From CAUZIB01 sp963578805 (GTDB lineage Bacteria; Acidobacteriota; Vicinamibacteria; Vicinamibacterales; UBA8438): DNA of 64,000 nt. This document shows positions 8,865-17,548 of the stretch, piece after piece (the stretch's first letter is position 1; the number at the start of each line of letters is the position of its first letter). The stretch spans positions 1-64,000 of the forward strand of contig CAUZDY010000016.1 of NCBI GenBank assembly GCA_963578805.1. The letters are read 5' to 3'. Both the position numbers and the translations under genes were made by a program. Under the pieces are notes generated by a model that made no database searches, was not told where the DNA came from, and worked only from the letters and a program-made list of their open reading frames with translations.

Positions 8865-10022
8865 ATGGAATCGTTTGACTTCGATCTCCGTACGCGTCTC
8901 GTCTTCGGAGTCGAATCGGTTGCCCGTGTCGGATCACTATCGAAAGACCTCGGGTTCAGCCGACCGCTGCTGGTAGCCGACCATGGACTACAAGAAGCCG
9001 GTCACGTCGACCGGGTGAGCCGGTTCTTACGCGACGCCGGTTGCGACCCGGTGCCGTTTCACGATTTCGATATCAACCCTGACACCGAGATGGTCGACCG
9101 TGGGGCCGCCTTCGCTCACCCGCACGGCATCGATTCGATCGTCGGCCTCGGCGGGGGCAGCTCGCTCGACTGCGCCAAAGGAATCAACTTCGTCCTCACC
9201 AACGGCGGAGTGATGGCGGACTATCGCGGCTACGGAAAGGCCGCAAAAGCGATGCTCCCGATGATGGCAATACCGACGACGGCCGGCACGGGGTCAGAAG
9301 CGCAGAGCTACGCGGTGATAGCTGACGCAGAGACGAAGCTGAAGATGGCGTGTGGGGACCCCAAAGCGGCGTTTCGTATCGCGGTCCTCGACCCACAGTT
9401 GACCCTCTCGCAGCCAACCGCCGTCACCGCCGCAGCGGGATTCGACGCGATCGCCCATGCCGTCGAGACGGCCGTCACAACCCGCCGGAACCCCGTATCA
9501 GCGTTGTATTCACGCGAAGCCTTTCAGTTACTGAACGGCCACTTCGAAGCGGTGCTTCGAGACCCAGATGACATCATGGCCCGGGCGGCGATGCACTTGG
9601 GGGCGTTCTACGCGGGCGTCGCTATCGAGCAATCGATGCTCGGAGCCGCACACGCATGTGCAAACCCTCTGACGGCTCAATACCAGATCACGCATGGGGT
9701 TGCGCTAGCGATCCTCCTGCCACACGTCGTCCGATGGAACGCGCAGGCGAGTGCTGGTCTCTATCGCGGTCTTTTCAGCGATGCCTCTGACCAGGACCAC
9801 GACCGCCAGGTCCAAGAGACAAACACTGGGAACCAATTGGCAGCTCGGCTCGTCAAAATCGGTAGCGCCTGTGGGTTTCCGAGCCGACTCCGTGACGCCG
9901 GAGTCGTGCAGAGTGACCTAGGGAGGTTGGCGACGGTCGCAGCCGAGCAATGGACCGGCTCGTTCAACCCGAGGCCGTTCAGCACCCCGGAAGCTCTGGA
10001 GGTATTCGAATGCGCCTACTAG
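8865..10022 (+). CDS. iron-containing alcohol dehydrogenase
   Basis: This 385-residue group III (metal-dependent) NAD(P)-linked alcohol dehydrogenase would interconvert an alcohol and an aldehyde in the cytoplasm. The nucleotide-binding GGGSSLDCAKG is present near residue 100. The four metal ligands fall at the family positions: Asp194 and His198 (FDAIAHAVE), His263 (AAHACANPL) and His277 (ITHGVALA). The reading frame is open further upstream into the receptor gene, but the homologous protein begins at ATG 8865. It overlaps the next gene by 13 bases, so these genes probably form one transcript with the receptor. The substrate cannot be deduced. Confidence 0.88.
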   Translation: MESFDFDLRTRLVFGVESVARVGSLSKDLGFSRPLLVADHGLQEAGHVDRVSRFLRDAGCDPVPFHDFDINPDTEMVDRGAAFAHPHGIDSIVGLGGGSSLDCAKGINFVLTNGGVMADYRGYGKAAKAMLPMMAIPTTAGTGSEAQSYAVIADAETKLKMACGDPKAAFRIAVLDPQLTLSQPTAVTAAAGFDAIAHAVETAVTTRRNPVSALYSREAFQLLNGHFEAVLRDPDDIMARAAMHLGAFYAGVAIEQSMLGAAHACANPLTAQYQITHGVALAILLPHVVRWNAQASAGLYRGLFSDASDQDHDRQVQETNTGNQLAARLVKIGSACGFPSRLRDAGVVQSDLGRLATVAAEQWTGSFNPRPFSTPEALEVFECAY

Positions 10023-11152
10023 TAAAGATCATGATCGCCGCATGGCTCGTCGTCGGACAGACGGGGTTTGTGCTGGGCCAACCTGGGCGCGACGCAGCGG
10101 TCGCCCCGAGGGATGGGTGGTCTCAGTTTCGGGGAACACCGGCGCTCACGGGCGTGTCGGCCTCCAAGATCCCAGAGAACCTAGAGCTGCTCTGGACGTT
10201 TGATGCCGGGGAGTCGATCGACTCGTCTGCCGCGATCGTCGACGGGACCGTGTATATCGGCACGTACCTGGGAGAACTGATCGCCGTAGATCTCGAAACG
10301 GGGGAATCAAAGTGGCGATATCAAGCCAGTCAGGAAGTTGGGATCGGAGAGTCGTCGCCCGCGGTCGGACACGGACTGGTATTTGTCGGTGACCTGTCGG
10401 GACTCCTGCACGCGGTCGCCATCGACACCGGCGAGCGCGTCTGGACATTCCAAACCGAGGGTGAGATCAAGTCCTCTCCGGTCGTGGTGGATGAACAGGT
10501 GCTGGTAGGGTCCTACGATGGATATCTGTACAGCCTTTCGGTCACCGACGGTACTCTCGTCTGGAAGTATGAAACGCTCAATTACATCCACGCCACACCA
10601 GCCGTCGCCGACGGCGTCGCCTATTTCGGCGGCTGCGACGAGGTTTTTCGAGGCGTTCGAGTCGCCGATGGCGAGGAAGTGTTCAGTTTGTCGGCCGGTG
10701 CTTATACGGCCGCATCACCCACGGTGAGCGGCACTCGCGTGTACTTTGGCACGTTTGACAACGAGGTACTTGGACTCGACCTCGTCAACCGAGAAGTGTT
10801 GTGGCGCTACGAGCATCACACCCGACACTTTCCCTTCTATTCATCGGCCCTCAGTATCGATGGTAAGGTGATCATTGGCGGGCGTGACCGCATGGTGCAC
10901 GCCATTGATGAAGAGACCGGTGAGGAGGTGTGGACCTTCGTGACGGGGGCGCGTGTCGACTCCTCCCCTGCGGCGTCCGATGGCCGCGTCTATGTCGGCT
11001 CCGGGGATGGTCGACTCTACGTGCTTGACCTCGAAACCGGTGAGAAACTCTGGGAGTTCGACACCGCAGCGCCGCTGTTCGCGTCGCCGGCCCTCGCCGA
11101 GGGCAAGGTCGTGATCGGGTCCCAGGATGGGGTGCTGTATTGCTTTGGCTAG
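10010..11152 (+). CDS. exported PQQ-type beta-propeller repeat protein
   Basis: This 380-residue secreted or periplasmic protein is built of repeated blades of the form DGTVYIGTYLGELIAVDLETGESKW, about seven or eight in number. This is the fold shared by BamB and by quinoprotein dehydrogenase propellers. An N-terminal signal peptide (VKIMIAAWLVVGQTGFVLG) directs export. The start is fixed by GGAGGT at 9998-10003, six bases before ATG 10010, inside the end of the dehydrogenase gene. No catalytic quinoprotein residues were recognised, so it is more likely a scaffold or binding protein than an enzyme. Confidence 0.8.
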   Translation: MRLLVKIMIAAWLVVGQTGFVLGQPGRDAAVAPRDGWSQFRGTPALTGVSASKIPENLELLWTFDAGESIDSSAAIVDGTVYIGTYLGELIAVDLETGESKWRYQASQEVGIGESSPAVGHGLVFVGDLSGLLHAVAIDTGERVWTFQTEGEIKSSPVVVDEQVLVGSYDGYLYSLSVTDGTLVWKYETLNYIHATPAVADGVAYFGGCDEVFRGVRVADGEEVFSLSAGAYTAASPTVSGTRVYFGTFDNEVLGLDLVNREVLWRYEHHTRHFPFYSSALSIDGKVIIGGRDRMVHAIDEETGEEVWTFVTGARVDSSPAASDGRVYVGSGDGRLYVLDLETGEKLWEFDTAAPLFASPALAEGKVVIGSQDGVLYCFG

Positions 11153-11199
11153 CAGCCTGATACCGTGTGTCACCCGACGCCTTCCGCTATAGTTGACCC

Positions 11200-12531
11200 A
11201 TGAGCGAGTCCGCGCAGTCGGTCACCGTCGAAGAGACCGAGGTCGGTAGCTACTTCGTCGCAAACTACCCGCCGTTCTCGGTCTGGACGACCGACCACGT
11301 TCAGAACGATGCGATTCCCGCGCTTACCGCCGCGGCGACCGACACGCCACTCGGACTCTATCTGCACATCCCGTTTTGTCGTAAGCGTTGCCACTTCTGC
11401 TACTTTCGGGTGTACACCGACAAGAACGCGAACGAGGTGCAGGACTACCTCGATGTACTGGGCCAGGAATGGGAGCTGTACGCGCAGCAACCGGCAATTG
11501 CTGGACGACCACTCAATTTCGTGTACTTCGGCGGAGGTACACCTTCGTTCCTCTCGGTCCGCCAGCTGCAGGGCCTGGTTAACCGATTAAGCAGCGTCAC
11601 CTCCTGGTTGACCGCGGAAGAAGTGACCTTCGAGTGCGAGCCCGGCACCTTGACTGAGCCGAAGCTTGCGGCGATTCGGGACCTGGGTGTCACTCGCCTG
11701 AGTCTCGGTGTCGAGAACTTCGACGACGGGATCCTCGAGTTGAATGGTCGAGCACACCGCTCCGCCGAGATCTTTCGCGCGTATACATACGCCCGCGCGA
11801 TCAATTTTCCCCAGATCAATGTCGATCTCATCGCGGGCATGCTCGGGGAAACTGATGAGAACTGGCAACGGTGCGTCAGTAAGACGCTGGAACTGGAACC
11901 GGACAGTATCACGGTCTACCAGATGGAGCTGCCGTTCAACACGACGATCAGCGCCGATGTTCTCCACGGCCACGGGCAATTCGCTGACACCGTGGCGACG
12001 TGGGCCACGAAGCGGCGATGGGTAGAGGAAGCGTTCGAACAGCTCGAGCGCGCCGGGTATACCATCGGGAGCGCCTACACGGCGATCAAGGACCCGGCGA
12101 CAACGAAGTTTATCTACCGGGATCGCCTTTGGCAGGGCGCAGACCTCGCCGGACTAGGAGTGGCGTCGTTCGGCCACATCAACGGCGTGCATATGCAGAA
12201 CCTCGACTCGTGGGGTGCGTACGCCGCGGCCATCCGAGAGGAGCGCATACCGCTGCACCGCGCCTATCGGCCAACCGAAGATGAGCGGCTAATCCGTGAG
12301 TTCGTGCTGCAACTCAAGCTGGGGTCGGTCCGGCCATCGTACTTCGAGCAGAAGTATCATGTCGATGTTCGTACGCGATTTGTGGGACCCCTGGACACGC
12401 TTCTTACCGATGGATGCCTCACCGTCGTCAGCGGTGACCGGATCGATCTGACTCGCGCGGGACTACTCAGAGTCGATAGCCTGCTCCCTAGATTTTTTCT
12501 CCCAGAACACACCGACATCCGATACACGTAG
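11200..12531 (+). CDS. HemN/HemW-like radical SAM protein
   Basis: This 443-residue radical SAM enzyme belongs to the coproporphyrinogen III oxidase-like group. The cluster motif is HIPFCRKRCHFC, with Cys60, Cys64 and Cys67 holding the 4Fe-4S cluster. It is followed by YFGGGTPSFL (SAM contact region) and VDLIAGMLGETDENW. The C-terminal HemN-type domain is present. The family includes true HemN, the haem chaperone HemW and HemN-like methyltransferases or cyclopropanases of natural-product pathways. The gene is 16 bases from a chorismate-lyase-like gene and not near haem genes, which points away from porphyrin synthesis. Its reaction is therefore open. Confidence 0.82.
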   Translation: MSESAQSVTVEETEVGSYFVANYPPFSVWTTDHVQNDAIPALTAAATDTPLGLYLHIPFCRKRCHFCYFRVYTDKNANEVQDYLDVLGQEWELYAQQPAIAGRPLNFVYFGGGTPSFLSVRQLQGLVNRLSSVTSWLTAEEVTFECEPGTLTEPKLAAIRDLGVTRLSLGVENFDDGILELNGRAHRSAEIFRAYTYARAINFPQINVDLIAGMLGETDENWQRCVSKTLELEPDSITVYQMELPFNTTISADVLHGHGQFADTVATWATKRRWVEEAFEQLERAGYTIGSAYTAIKDPATTKFIYRDRLWQGADLAGLGVASFGHINGVHMQNLDSWGAYAAAIREERIPLHRAYRPTEDERLIREFVLQLKLGSVRPSYFEQKYHVDVRTRFVGPLDTLLTDGCLTVVSGDRIDLTRAGLLRVDSLLPRFFLPEHTDIRYT

Positions 12532-12547
12532 CGCGAACGGTTCACGC

Positions 12548-13147
12548 ATGGCAAACACACGCTCTCGGTCGCACCAGACTCGTAGGGCCGCGGGTGGATC
12601 CTCCCGGCCGAACCAGAGTGGCCTGCTTTATCCGCTCGACCTCGTGTATATGCGCGCCGGCGTGGCTACGCCCAAGGCCAAAGTGGTTAAGCCGGACGAA
12701 ATCCCTCTGCCCTACCACGTGTTGCTGGTCCACGACAACGATATGACCCTGACGTTGGAGCGCCATTTTGGTGGCAGGGTCGCACTACGCCCGTTGTCGA
12801 CGTTCACGAGCGGAAGGTCTTACTTTCGCCGAGTCCTGCTCGTACAGCAACATTCGGGACACCCTGTTGAAATGGGCGCCATCCGGATGCGACTGGACGT
12901 TTTCAACCCCGAACTGCGGTCGAAGATCCTTCGGAACGAGATCCCACTCGGGCGTTTACTACGGGACGGCAAGGTCGAGTATCAGAGCCGGGTGAAGTCG
13001 TATTTCAGCGTGACGCCTAACGCCGAGATGATGGGCGTCTTCTGGATGCGTAAACCGCAAATGCTCTACGGAAGGCGGACCGAGGTTATTCATCACGGCA
13101 CAAAAATCGGCGATATCGTCGAGGTGCTGCCGCTGGTGTTTCGATAG
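12548..13147 (+). CDS. chorismate pyruvate-lyase-like protein (UbiC/DUF98 family)
   Basis: This 199-residue protein resembles the DUF98/UbiC group, which removes pyruvate from chorismate to give a hydroxybenzoate. The N-terminal 35 residues are basic and low in complexity. The matching blocks are LPYHVLLVHDNDMTLTLERHFG (about residues 53-75) and EMGAIRMRLD followed by IPLGRLLRDG (about 107-140), which line the product pocket in the family. It lies 16 bases after the radical SAM gene and 2 bases before the flavoprotein gene, so it is very likely in one operon with them. Acidobacteria normally use menaquinone, so a ubiquinone role is unlikely. The assignment rests on remembered motif patterns and needs a profile search. 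Confidence 0.65.
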   Translation: MANTRSRSHQTRRAAGGSSRPNQSGLLYPLDLVYMRAGVATPKAKVVKPDEIPLPYHVLLVHDNDMTLTLERHFGGRVALRPLSTFTSGRSYFRRVLLVQQHSGHPVEMGAIRMRLDVFNPELRSKILRNEIPLGRLLRDGKVEYQSRVKSYFSVTPNAEMMGVFWMRKPQMLYGRRTEVIHHGTKIGDIVEVLPLVFR

Positions 13148-13149
13148 CG

Positions 13150-14385
13150 ATGGCCGCGGAGTACGACGCGATCGTCGTGGGTGGCGGACCAGGCGGCGCG
13201 ACTGCCGCGACCGTACTGGGTCAGCATGGTCGGACCGTGCTCCTGCTCGAACGGGAGCAGTTCCCCCGATACCATGTCGGCGAATCGCTGATGCCATATA
13301 CGTGGTTCACATTCGAACGGCTCGGTGTGCTCGACTGGTTCAGGACGGCCGCGTGTCCACAGAAGCGGTCGGTTCAATTCGTGTCAGCCACTGGTCACGT
13401 CTCGCAACCGTTTTACTTCTTCGAGACGATCAAACATGAGTGCGCGACTACCTGGCAGGTGCTCCGTAGTGACTTCGACCAGATGATGCTCGACAACGCG
13501 GCAACGCACGGCGTCGAGGTGCACCACGGCGTCGCGGTGCGCGATGTCGTCACCGACAATGGGCGAATCGTCGGCGTTCGCACGAACACGGAGAGCAAAG
13601 ATGAGACTCACCGGGCCAAGGTTGTGATTGACGCGACTGGTCGCGACACATTGTTGGCCTCGAAGTTTGGCTGGAAGCGGCGGGATGCCGATTTAAACAA
13701 GATCGCGATCTTTACCTACTTCAAGGGCGCAAAACGAGATCCCGGTCTGGACGAAGGAGCCACCACAGTCGCCTATATTCCCGAAAAAGGGTGGTTCTGG
13801 TATATCCCACTACCCAACGATGTGGTCAGCGTCGGAGTGGTGGCCGAGCCGGCCTATCTGTATCGAACCATTCGGGACCCGGCTGCTATCTTTTGGCGTG
13901 AAGCCAAAGACTGTGTTTGGATCGCGGACCACATCAATCAAGGGACCTGTCTCGGTCCGGTCCGGGTAACCGGCGAATTCAGCTATAGCGCAACCCGGAC
14001 GGCCGGCGACGGTTTCTGCCTGGTCGGTGACGCCTTCGCGTTTCTCGACCCGGTCTTCTCGTCAGGGGTTTTTCTAGCCCTAAAGAGCGGTGAGATGGCC
14101 GCAGACGCCATCCATCGCGGTCTCGAGCAAACAGGTTACGTCACGGCAGCGACGTTCGCGGACTACGAGCGTGACCTGCGCTGGGCACTGGACCAATTCC
14201 GCCAGCTCGTGCTCGCCTTCTACAGCGAGAAGTTCAACTTTGGAACATTCATCCGGACCTACCCCGATCTGCATCCCCGACTCGTCGATGCGCTCGTTGG
14301 TAACGTATTCGCAGATCTTCAGCCGCTGTTCGATGCGCTGCAGGAGTTCTCCGCGCGGACCAGCGATGCCGAGACCCCGGTCTGA
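13150..14385 (+). CDS. FAD-dependent oxidoreductase with halogenase signature
   Basis: This 411-residue flavoprotein is of the group that contains flavin-dependent halogenases and related monooxygenases. The Rossmann motif is VVGGGPGGATAATVL at residues 8-22. The second FAD contact GDGFCLVGDAFAFLDPVFSSG lies near residue 285. The sequence WFWYIP (residues 215-220) fits WxWxIP, which is the hallmark of flavin-dependent halogenases, although non-halogenating relatives also carry it. Neighbours are a chorismate-lyase-like protein before it and a thioesterase and CoA ligase after it. The likely substrate is therefore an aromatic ring, free or as a thioester. Halogenation, hydroxylation and reduction all remain possible. 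Confidence 0.75.
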   Translation: MAAEYDAIVVGGGPGGATAATVLGQHGRTVLLLEREQFPRYHVGESLMPYTWFTFERLGVLDWFRTAACPQKRSVQFVSATGHVSQPFYFFETIKHECATTWQVLRSDFDQMMLDNAATHGVEVHHGVAVRDVVTDNGRIVGVRTNTESKDETHRAKVVIDATGRDTLLASKFGWKRRDADLNKIAIFTYFKGAKRDPGLDEGATTVAYIPEKGWFWYIPLPNDVVSVGVVAEPAYLYRTIRDPAAIFWREAKDCVWIADHINQGTCLGPVRVTGEFSYSATRTAGDGFCLVGDAFAFLDPVFSSGVFLALKSGEMAADAIHRGLEQTGYVTAATFADYERDLRWALDQFRQLVLAFYSEKFNFGTFIRTYPDLHPRLVDALVGNVFADLQPLFDALQEFSARTSDAETPV

Positions 14386-14410
14386 CGTCCGGGCCATGCG
14401 ACAATAGGCC

Positions 14411-14821
14411 GTGGGGAGCCGTTACCGTCTCAAGCGCCAGGTCCGATTCTATGAGACTGACGCTGCCGGCATCGTTCACTTCAGTTGGTTCTATCGATAT
14501 ATGGAGGAAGCCGAGCACGCGCTGTGGCGCGAGGCCGGACTCAGCATCGCGCCACGCGGCGCCACGATCGGGTTCCCGCGGGTGTCGGCTACGTTCGACT
14601 TCCGTCGTCCCTTGTACTTCGAAGACGAGTTCGAGATCGCGCTCGAGGTGGCAGAGATCACAGCCAAGACGATCCGGTATACCACTGCGGTGAGTCGCGG
14701 CCAGACCGATATCGCGACCGGAAGTATGACCGTCGCCTGTGTAAGTAAGAGGCCGGGAGAACCGATGAAAGCGATCGAGATCCCCCGGGAGATCGCCGAC
14801 CGATTTCAGGCAGCGGACTAG
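14411..14821 (+). CDS. hot-dog acyl-CoA thioesterase (4HBT/YbgC family)
   Basis: This 136-residue single hot-dog domain protein probably hydrolyses a CoA thioester. The family signature is at the N-terminus: RFYETDAAGIVHFSWFYRYMEEA, with the catalytic aspartate and the D-x-x-G-I-V-x-x-x-x-Y spacing of 4-hydroxybenzoyl-CoA thioesterases and YbgC. It starts at GTG 14411, 25 bases after the flavoprotein, and ends 7-10 bases before the CoA ligase. Close pairing with an aromatic-type CoA ligase suggests it releases or proofreads the acyl-CoA made there. Confidence 0.85.
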   Translation: MGSRYRLKRQVRFYETDAAGIVHFSWFYRYMEEAEHALWREAGLSIAPRGATIGFPRVSATFDFRRPLYFEDEFEIALEVAEITAKTIRYTTAVSRGQTDIATGSMTVACVSKRPGEPMKAIEIPREIADRFQAAD

Positions 14822-14830
14822 TGAAGTGTG

Positions 14831-16150
14831 ATGAATCTTGCCCAGGTACCGGTCGCCGAACGGCGCTCCCGACACGAGATCGAGGCCGTTCAGGCCTCTC
14901 GGCTCAACGCGCTCATTGAGCTCGTCGACGGCCGTAATCGGTTCTACACCGAGAAGTTCTCTCGCGCGGGCATCCAGGTCGCCGGTCTGGATCTTCCAGA
15001 GGGTCTGGGCCGGCTGCCGTTGACCACCAAGGCCGAGCTGGTTGCCGACCAGGATGCCGCACCGCCGTGGGGCACGGCGCTGTCGGAACCCCTCGCCAAC
15101 TACACGCGGTACAACCAGACGTCGTCCACGACCGGACACCCGCTGCGCTGGCTCGACACGACCGACAGCTGGCAGTGGATGCTCGAATGCTGGAAGGCCG
15201 TATACCGGGCAGCGCGGATTGGACCGGCCGATCGAATTTTCTTTCCGTTTTCGTTTGGGCCATTTCTCGGTTTCTGGACGGCGTTCGACGCCGGAGTTCA
15301 GCTCGGCGCCCACTGCGTGCCGGCGGGTGGGATGACGAGTGAAATGCGGCTGGGATTGATCGATCTGCTCGAACCGACCGTTGTCTGCTGTACGCCAACC
15401 TATGCGCAGCGGCTGGTCGAGGTCGCGGGGCAGCTCGATGGCGGCCGCGGTACTTTGGCCGACAGCTCGGTCAAGGTTCTGATCGTCGCGGGCGAACCCG
15501 GAGGAAGCATTCCGGCGACCCGCCAGCAGATCGAGACCGGTTGGGGGGCACGGGTGATCGACCATCACGGTCTGACCGAGGTCGGCCCCATTAGCTTCGA
15601 ATGCTGGGAGAACCCCGGGTTCGTGCATCTGAACGAGTGCGAGTACATCTGTGAGGTGCTGGACCCAGAAACCGGAGTCCGCGTGCCAGACGGCCAACAG
15701 GGGGAGCTTGTCGTCACAAACCTGGGTCGTTTGGCGAGCCCGGTCATCCGCTACCGCACACGTGACATCGTTGTCAGGGTAGAGGAGCCATGTCCCTGCG
15801 GTCGTACCCTGTCGCGTTTACAGGGAGGAATCCTGACGCGGGCCGACGATATGATCTGCGTCCGGGGCGTCAATATTTATCCAGCCGCCATCGAAGCGAT
15901 CGTTCGGACGGTGCGTGAGGTCGCCGAATACCGGGCCACGGTCCGCTCAGACAGCGCCCTGCGGGTGATGTCGATCGAGGTCGAGGCCAGCGCGTCAGAC
16001 CCGGCTGCGGTCACGAAACAGGTGGAGTCGAAACTGCGTGCTGCGCTCGGACTGACAGTGCCGGTGAGCGCAGTAGAGCCGGGGACGCTCCCTCGCTTCG
16101 AGATGAAGGCCAAGCGATTCATCGTCGAGAAGAGTGAGAACAGCAGATGA
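14831..16150 (+). CDS. phenylacetate-CoA ligase-like (PaaK family) AMP-forming ligase
   Basis: This 439-residue ANL-superfamily ligase activates a carboxylate with ATP and couples it to CoA. The P-loop reads QTSSTTGHPL at about residue 97. Then come DHHGLTEVGP, RYRTRDI and the hinge region RADDMICVRGVNIYPAAIE that marks PaaK homologues. A CPCGRT pair, typical of this family, precedes the hinge. The substrate is probably an aromatic acid; the chorismate-lyase-like gene upstream suggests a hydroxybenzoate. A GTG directly before the ATG at 14831 is an alternative start. The stop overlaps the ATG of the VOC gene (ATGA at 16147-16150). Confidence 0.85.
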   Translation: MNLAQVPVAERRSRHEIEAVQASRLNALIELVDGRNRFYTEKFSRAGIQVAGLDLPEGLGRLPLTTKAELVADQDAAPPWGTALSEPLANYTRYNQTSSTTGHPLRWLDTTDSWQWMLECWKAVYRAARIGPADRIFFPFSFGPFLGFWTAFDAGVQLGAHCVPAGGMTSEMRLGLIDLLEPTVVCCTPTYAQRLVEVAGQLDGGRGTLADSSVKVLIVAGEPGGSIPATRQQIETGWGARVIDHHGLTEVGPISFECWENPGFVHLNECEYICEVLDPETGVRVPDGQQGELVVTNLGRLASPVIRYRTRDIVVRVEEPCPCGRTLSRLQGGILTRADDMICVRGVNIYPAAIEAIVRTVREVAEYRATVRSDSALRVMSIEVEASASDPAAVTKQVESKLRAALGLTVPVSAVEPGTLPRFEMKAKRFIVEKSENSR

Positions 16151-16522
16151 CAGTGTCCCGTATCGGCAACATTATGCTCGGCACAACCGACCTCGAACGT
16201 GCGGTTCCCTGCTACAGCACCACGTTGGGGCTCCCAGTGCTTTCGCTCGACCGAAATGGCCTTCCTTGATGCTGGGGCGATCACGCTCTGTCTCAGTACC
16301 GCGCATGCACGGCTCAGGACACCGGTAGCAGGCGCGACAGAAGTCGTCTTTGTCGTGGAAGGCGTGCGTGAGACGCACGCGGAACTCAGTGCTCGCGGAG
16401 TCACGTTCTTGAACGACCCGCGGGTCGTGACGGGCGACCAATGGGCCGCCAACTTCCGGGACCCAGACGGACATCTCTTCTCCATCTTCGGCCCCGAGCA
16501 CCCACCGTCCGTAGTACCATAG
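16147..16522 (+). pseudogene. VOC (glyoxalase-fold) protein, frameshifted
   Basis: Two frames together encode one vicinal-oxygen-chelate protein of about 124 residues. The first frame starts at ATG 16147, overlaps the ligase stop, and reads RIGNIMLGTTDLERAV then LGLPVLS before running to a TGA at 16267-16269. The second frame continues with STEMAFLDAGAITLCLS and ends with DPRVVTGDQWAANFRDPDGH, stopping at 16522. One extra base at about 16241-16250 explains the break. The FRDPDGH metal-ligand motif is intact. It may be a real indel or a consensus error; a clean frame would make it the last gene of the ligase operon. Confidence 0.75.
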
Positions 16523-16533
16523 GCGGCTAATCC

Positions 16534-17538
16534 GTGAAGACTTTTCAGGGAGGGTGTGTGCACCGCGCGCTATTGATGTCGTTCGTAATCTTCGTCTCGT
16601 GTGTGCTGGTCGCGTGCGGGGGGGGGGACGAACCGGGTGACTCTAGTCCCTCTCCTGTGTTTCTCAGCATCGGTACCGCCCCGCCAGGTGGCGCTTTCTT
16701 TGTGGTCGGCAGCGCGTTAGCCCAGGTCGTCAACGAGACCGACGTGACCGAGGGATTCAGCGTGACCGCCGAGGCAACAAGTGGATCGCAGGAGAACATT
16801 CGTCGCCTGGCGACCGGTGAGCTCGATTTTGCCCTCTCCAACGCCGCCATCACGTATTTTGCCGCGCGTGGCACCGAAGGATGGGACCGTGCCTATTCGG
16901 TACGGTCGGTGATGACGCTCGCACCCAACGTGGCCCTGTTTGTCGCACCCTCAGGCTCCGGCATCGAATCGATTGACGACCTGAAAGGGAAACGGGTCAC
17001 GGTTGGACCTGCCGGCGCGGGCTTCGAGTACTTTGTCGCACCGCTTCTGGCGGCACACGGTGTCAGTTATGACGACTTCAGCCCACTGAATGCGACTCAG
17101 CAGGCCGCCGTCGACATGCTCACCGATGGATCGTCAGATGCCGCGTTCCTCGGAGGGGCCGTGCCGACCGCATCGATCACGCAGGCCTCGGCGTCGATGG
17201 AGCTCACGTTTCTTCCATACGGTGATACCGAAAAGCAGCAACTGGTCAACGACTTTCTGTTCTTCAGGCCGGCCACGATACCATCCGAGACCTATCGCAA
17301 TCAGACGGAACCATTCGACGGTCTCGATGTCGGATCGATGCACCTGATTACGTCAGCCGAGGCATCGGACGATCTCGTCTATACCGTCACCCGTCTGCTA
17401 TACGAAAATCGCGAGCTCGTCGTCGAGAAACACGCCGCCGGGCGCGCGATCAATCCCAACAATGTCGTCCGCGACACCGGCACCGAGTTCCATCCTGGTG
17501 CGATTCGGTTCTACCAGGAGGTTGGGGTCTGGCCCTAG
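16534..17538 (+). CDS. TAXI-family TRAP transporter substrate-binding protein
   Basis: This protein of about 334 residues is the extracytoplasmic binding component of a TRAP transporter. The N-terminus is a lipoprotein signal with the lipobox LVAC. The mature part shows SIGTAPPGGAFFVVGSALAQVV, SGSQENIRRLATGELDFALSN and GIESIDDLKGKRVTVGPAGAG, all characteristic of the TAXI family. GTG 16534 is taken as start; a second in-frame GTG at 16558 preceded by AGGGAGGG is possible and would still leave a good signal. The fused permease follows after 10 bases. The ligand is unknown. Confidence 0.87.
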   Translation: MKTFQGGCVHRALLMSFVIFVSCVLVACGGGDEPGDSSPSPVFLSIGTAPPGGAFFVVGSALAQVVNETDVTEGFSVTAEATSGSQENIRRLATGELDFALSNAAITYFAARGTEGWDRAYSVRSVMTLAPNVALFVAPSGSGIESIDDLKGKRVTVGPAGAGFEYFVAPLLAAHGVSYDDFSPLNATQQAAVDMLTDGSSDAAFLGGAVPTASITQASASMELTFLPYGDTEKQQLVNDFLFFRPATIPSETYRNQTEPFDGLDVGSMHLITSAEASDDLVYTVTRLLYENRELVVEKHAAGRAINPNNVVRDTGTEFHPGAIRFYQEVGVWP

Positions 17539-17548
17539 TGTTGGCGCC

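Noticed and set aside
14249..15697. 482-residue minus-strand ORF
   Set aside because: Antisense to flavoprotein, thioesterase and ligase genes that have clear motifs; it spans three genes and lacks any domain.
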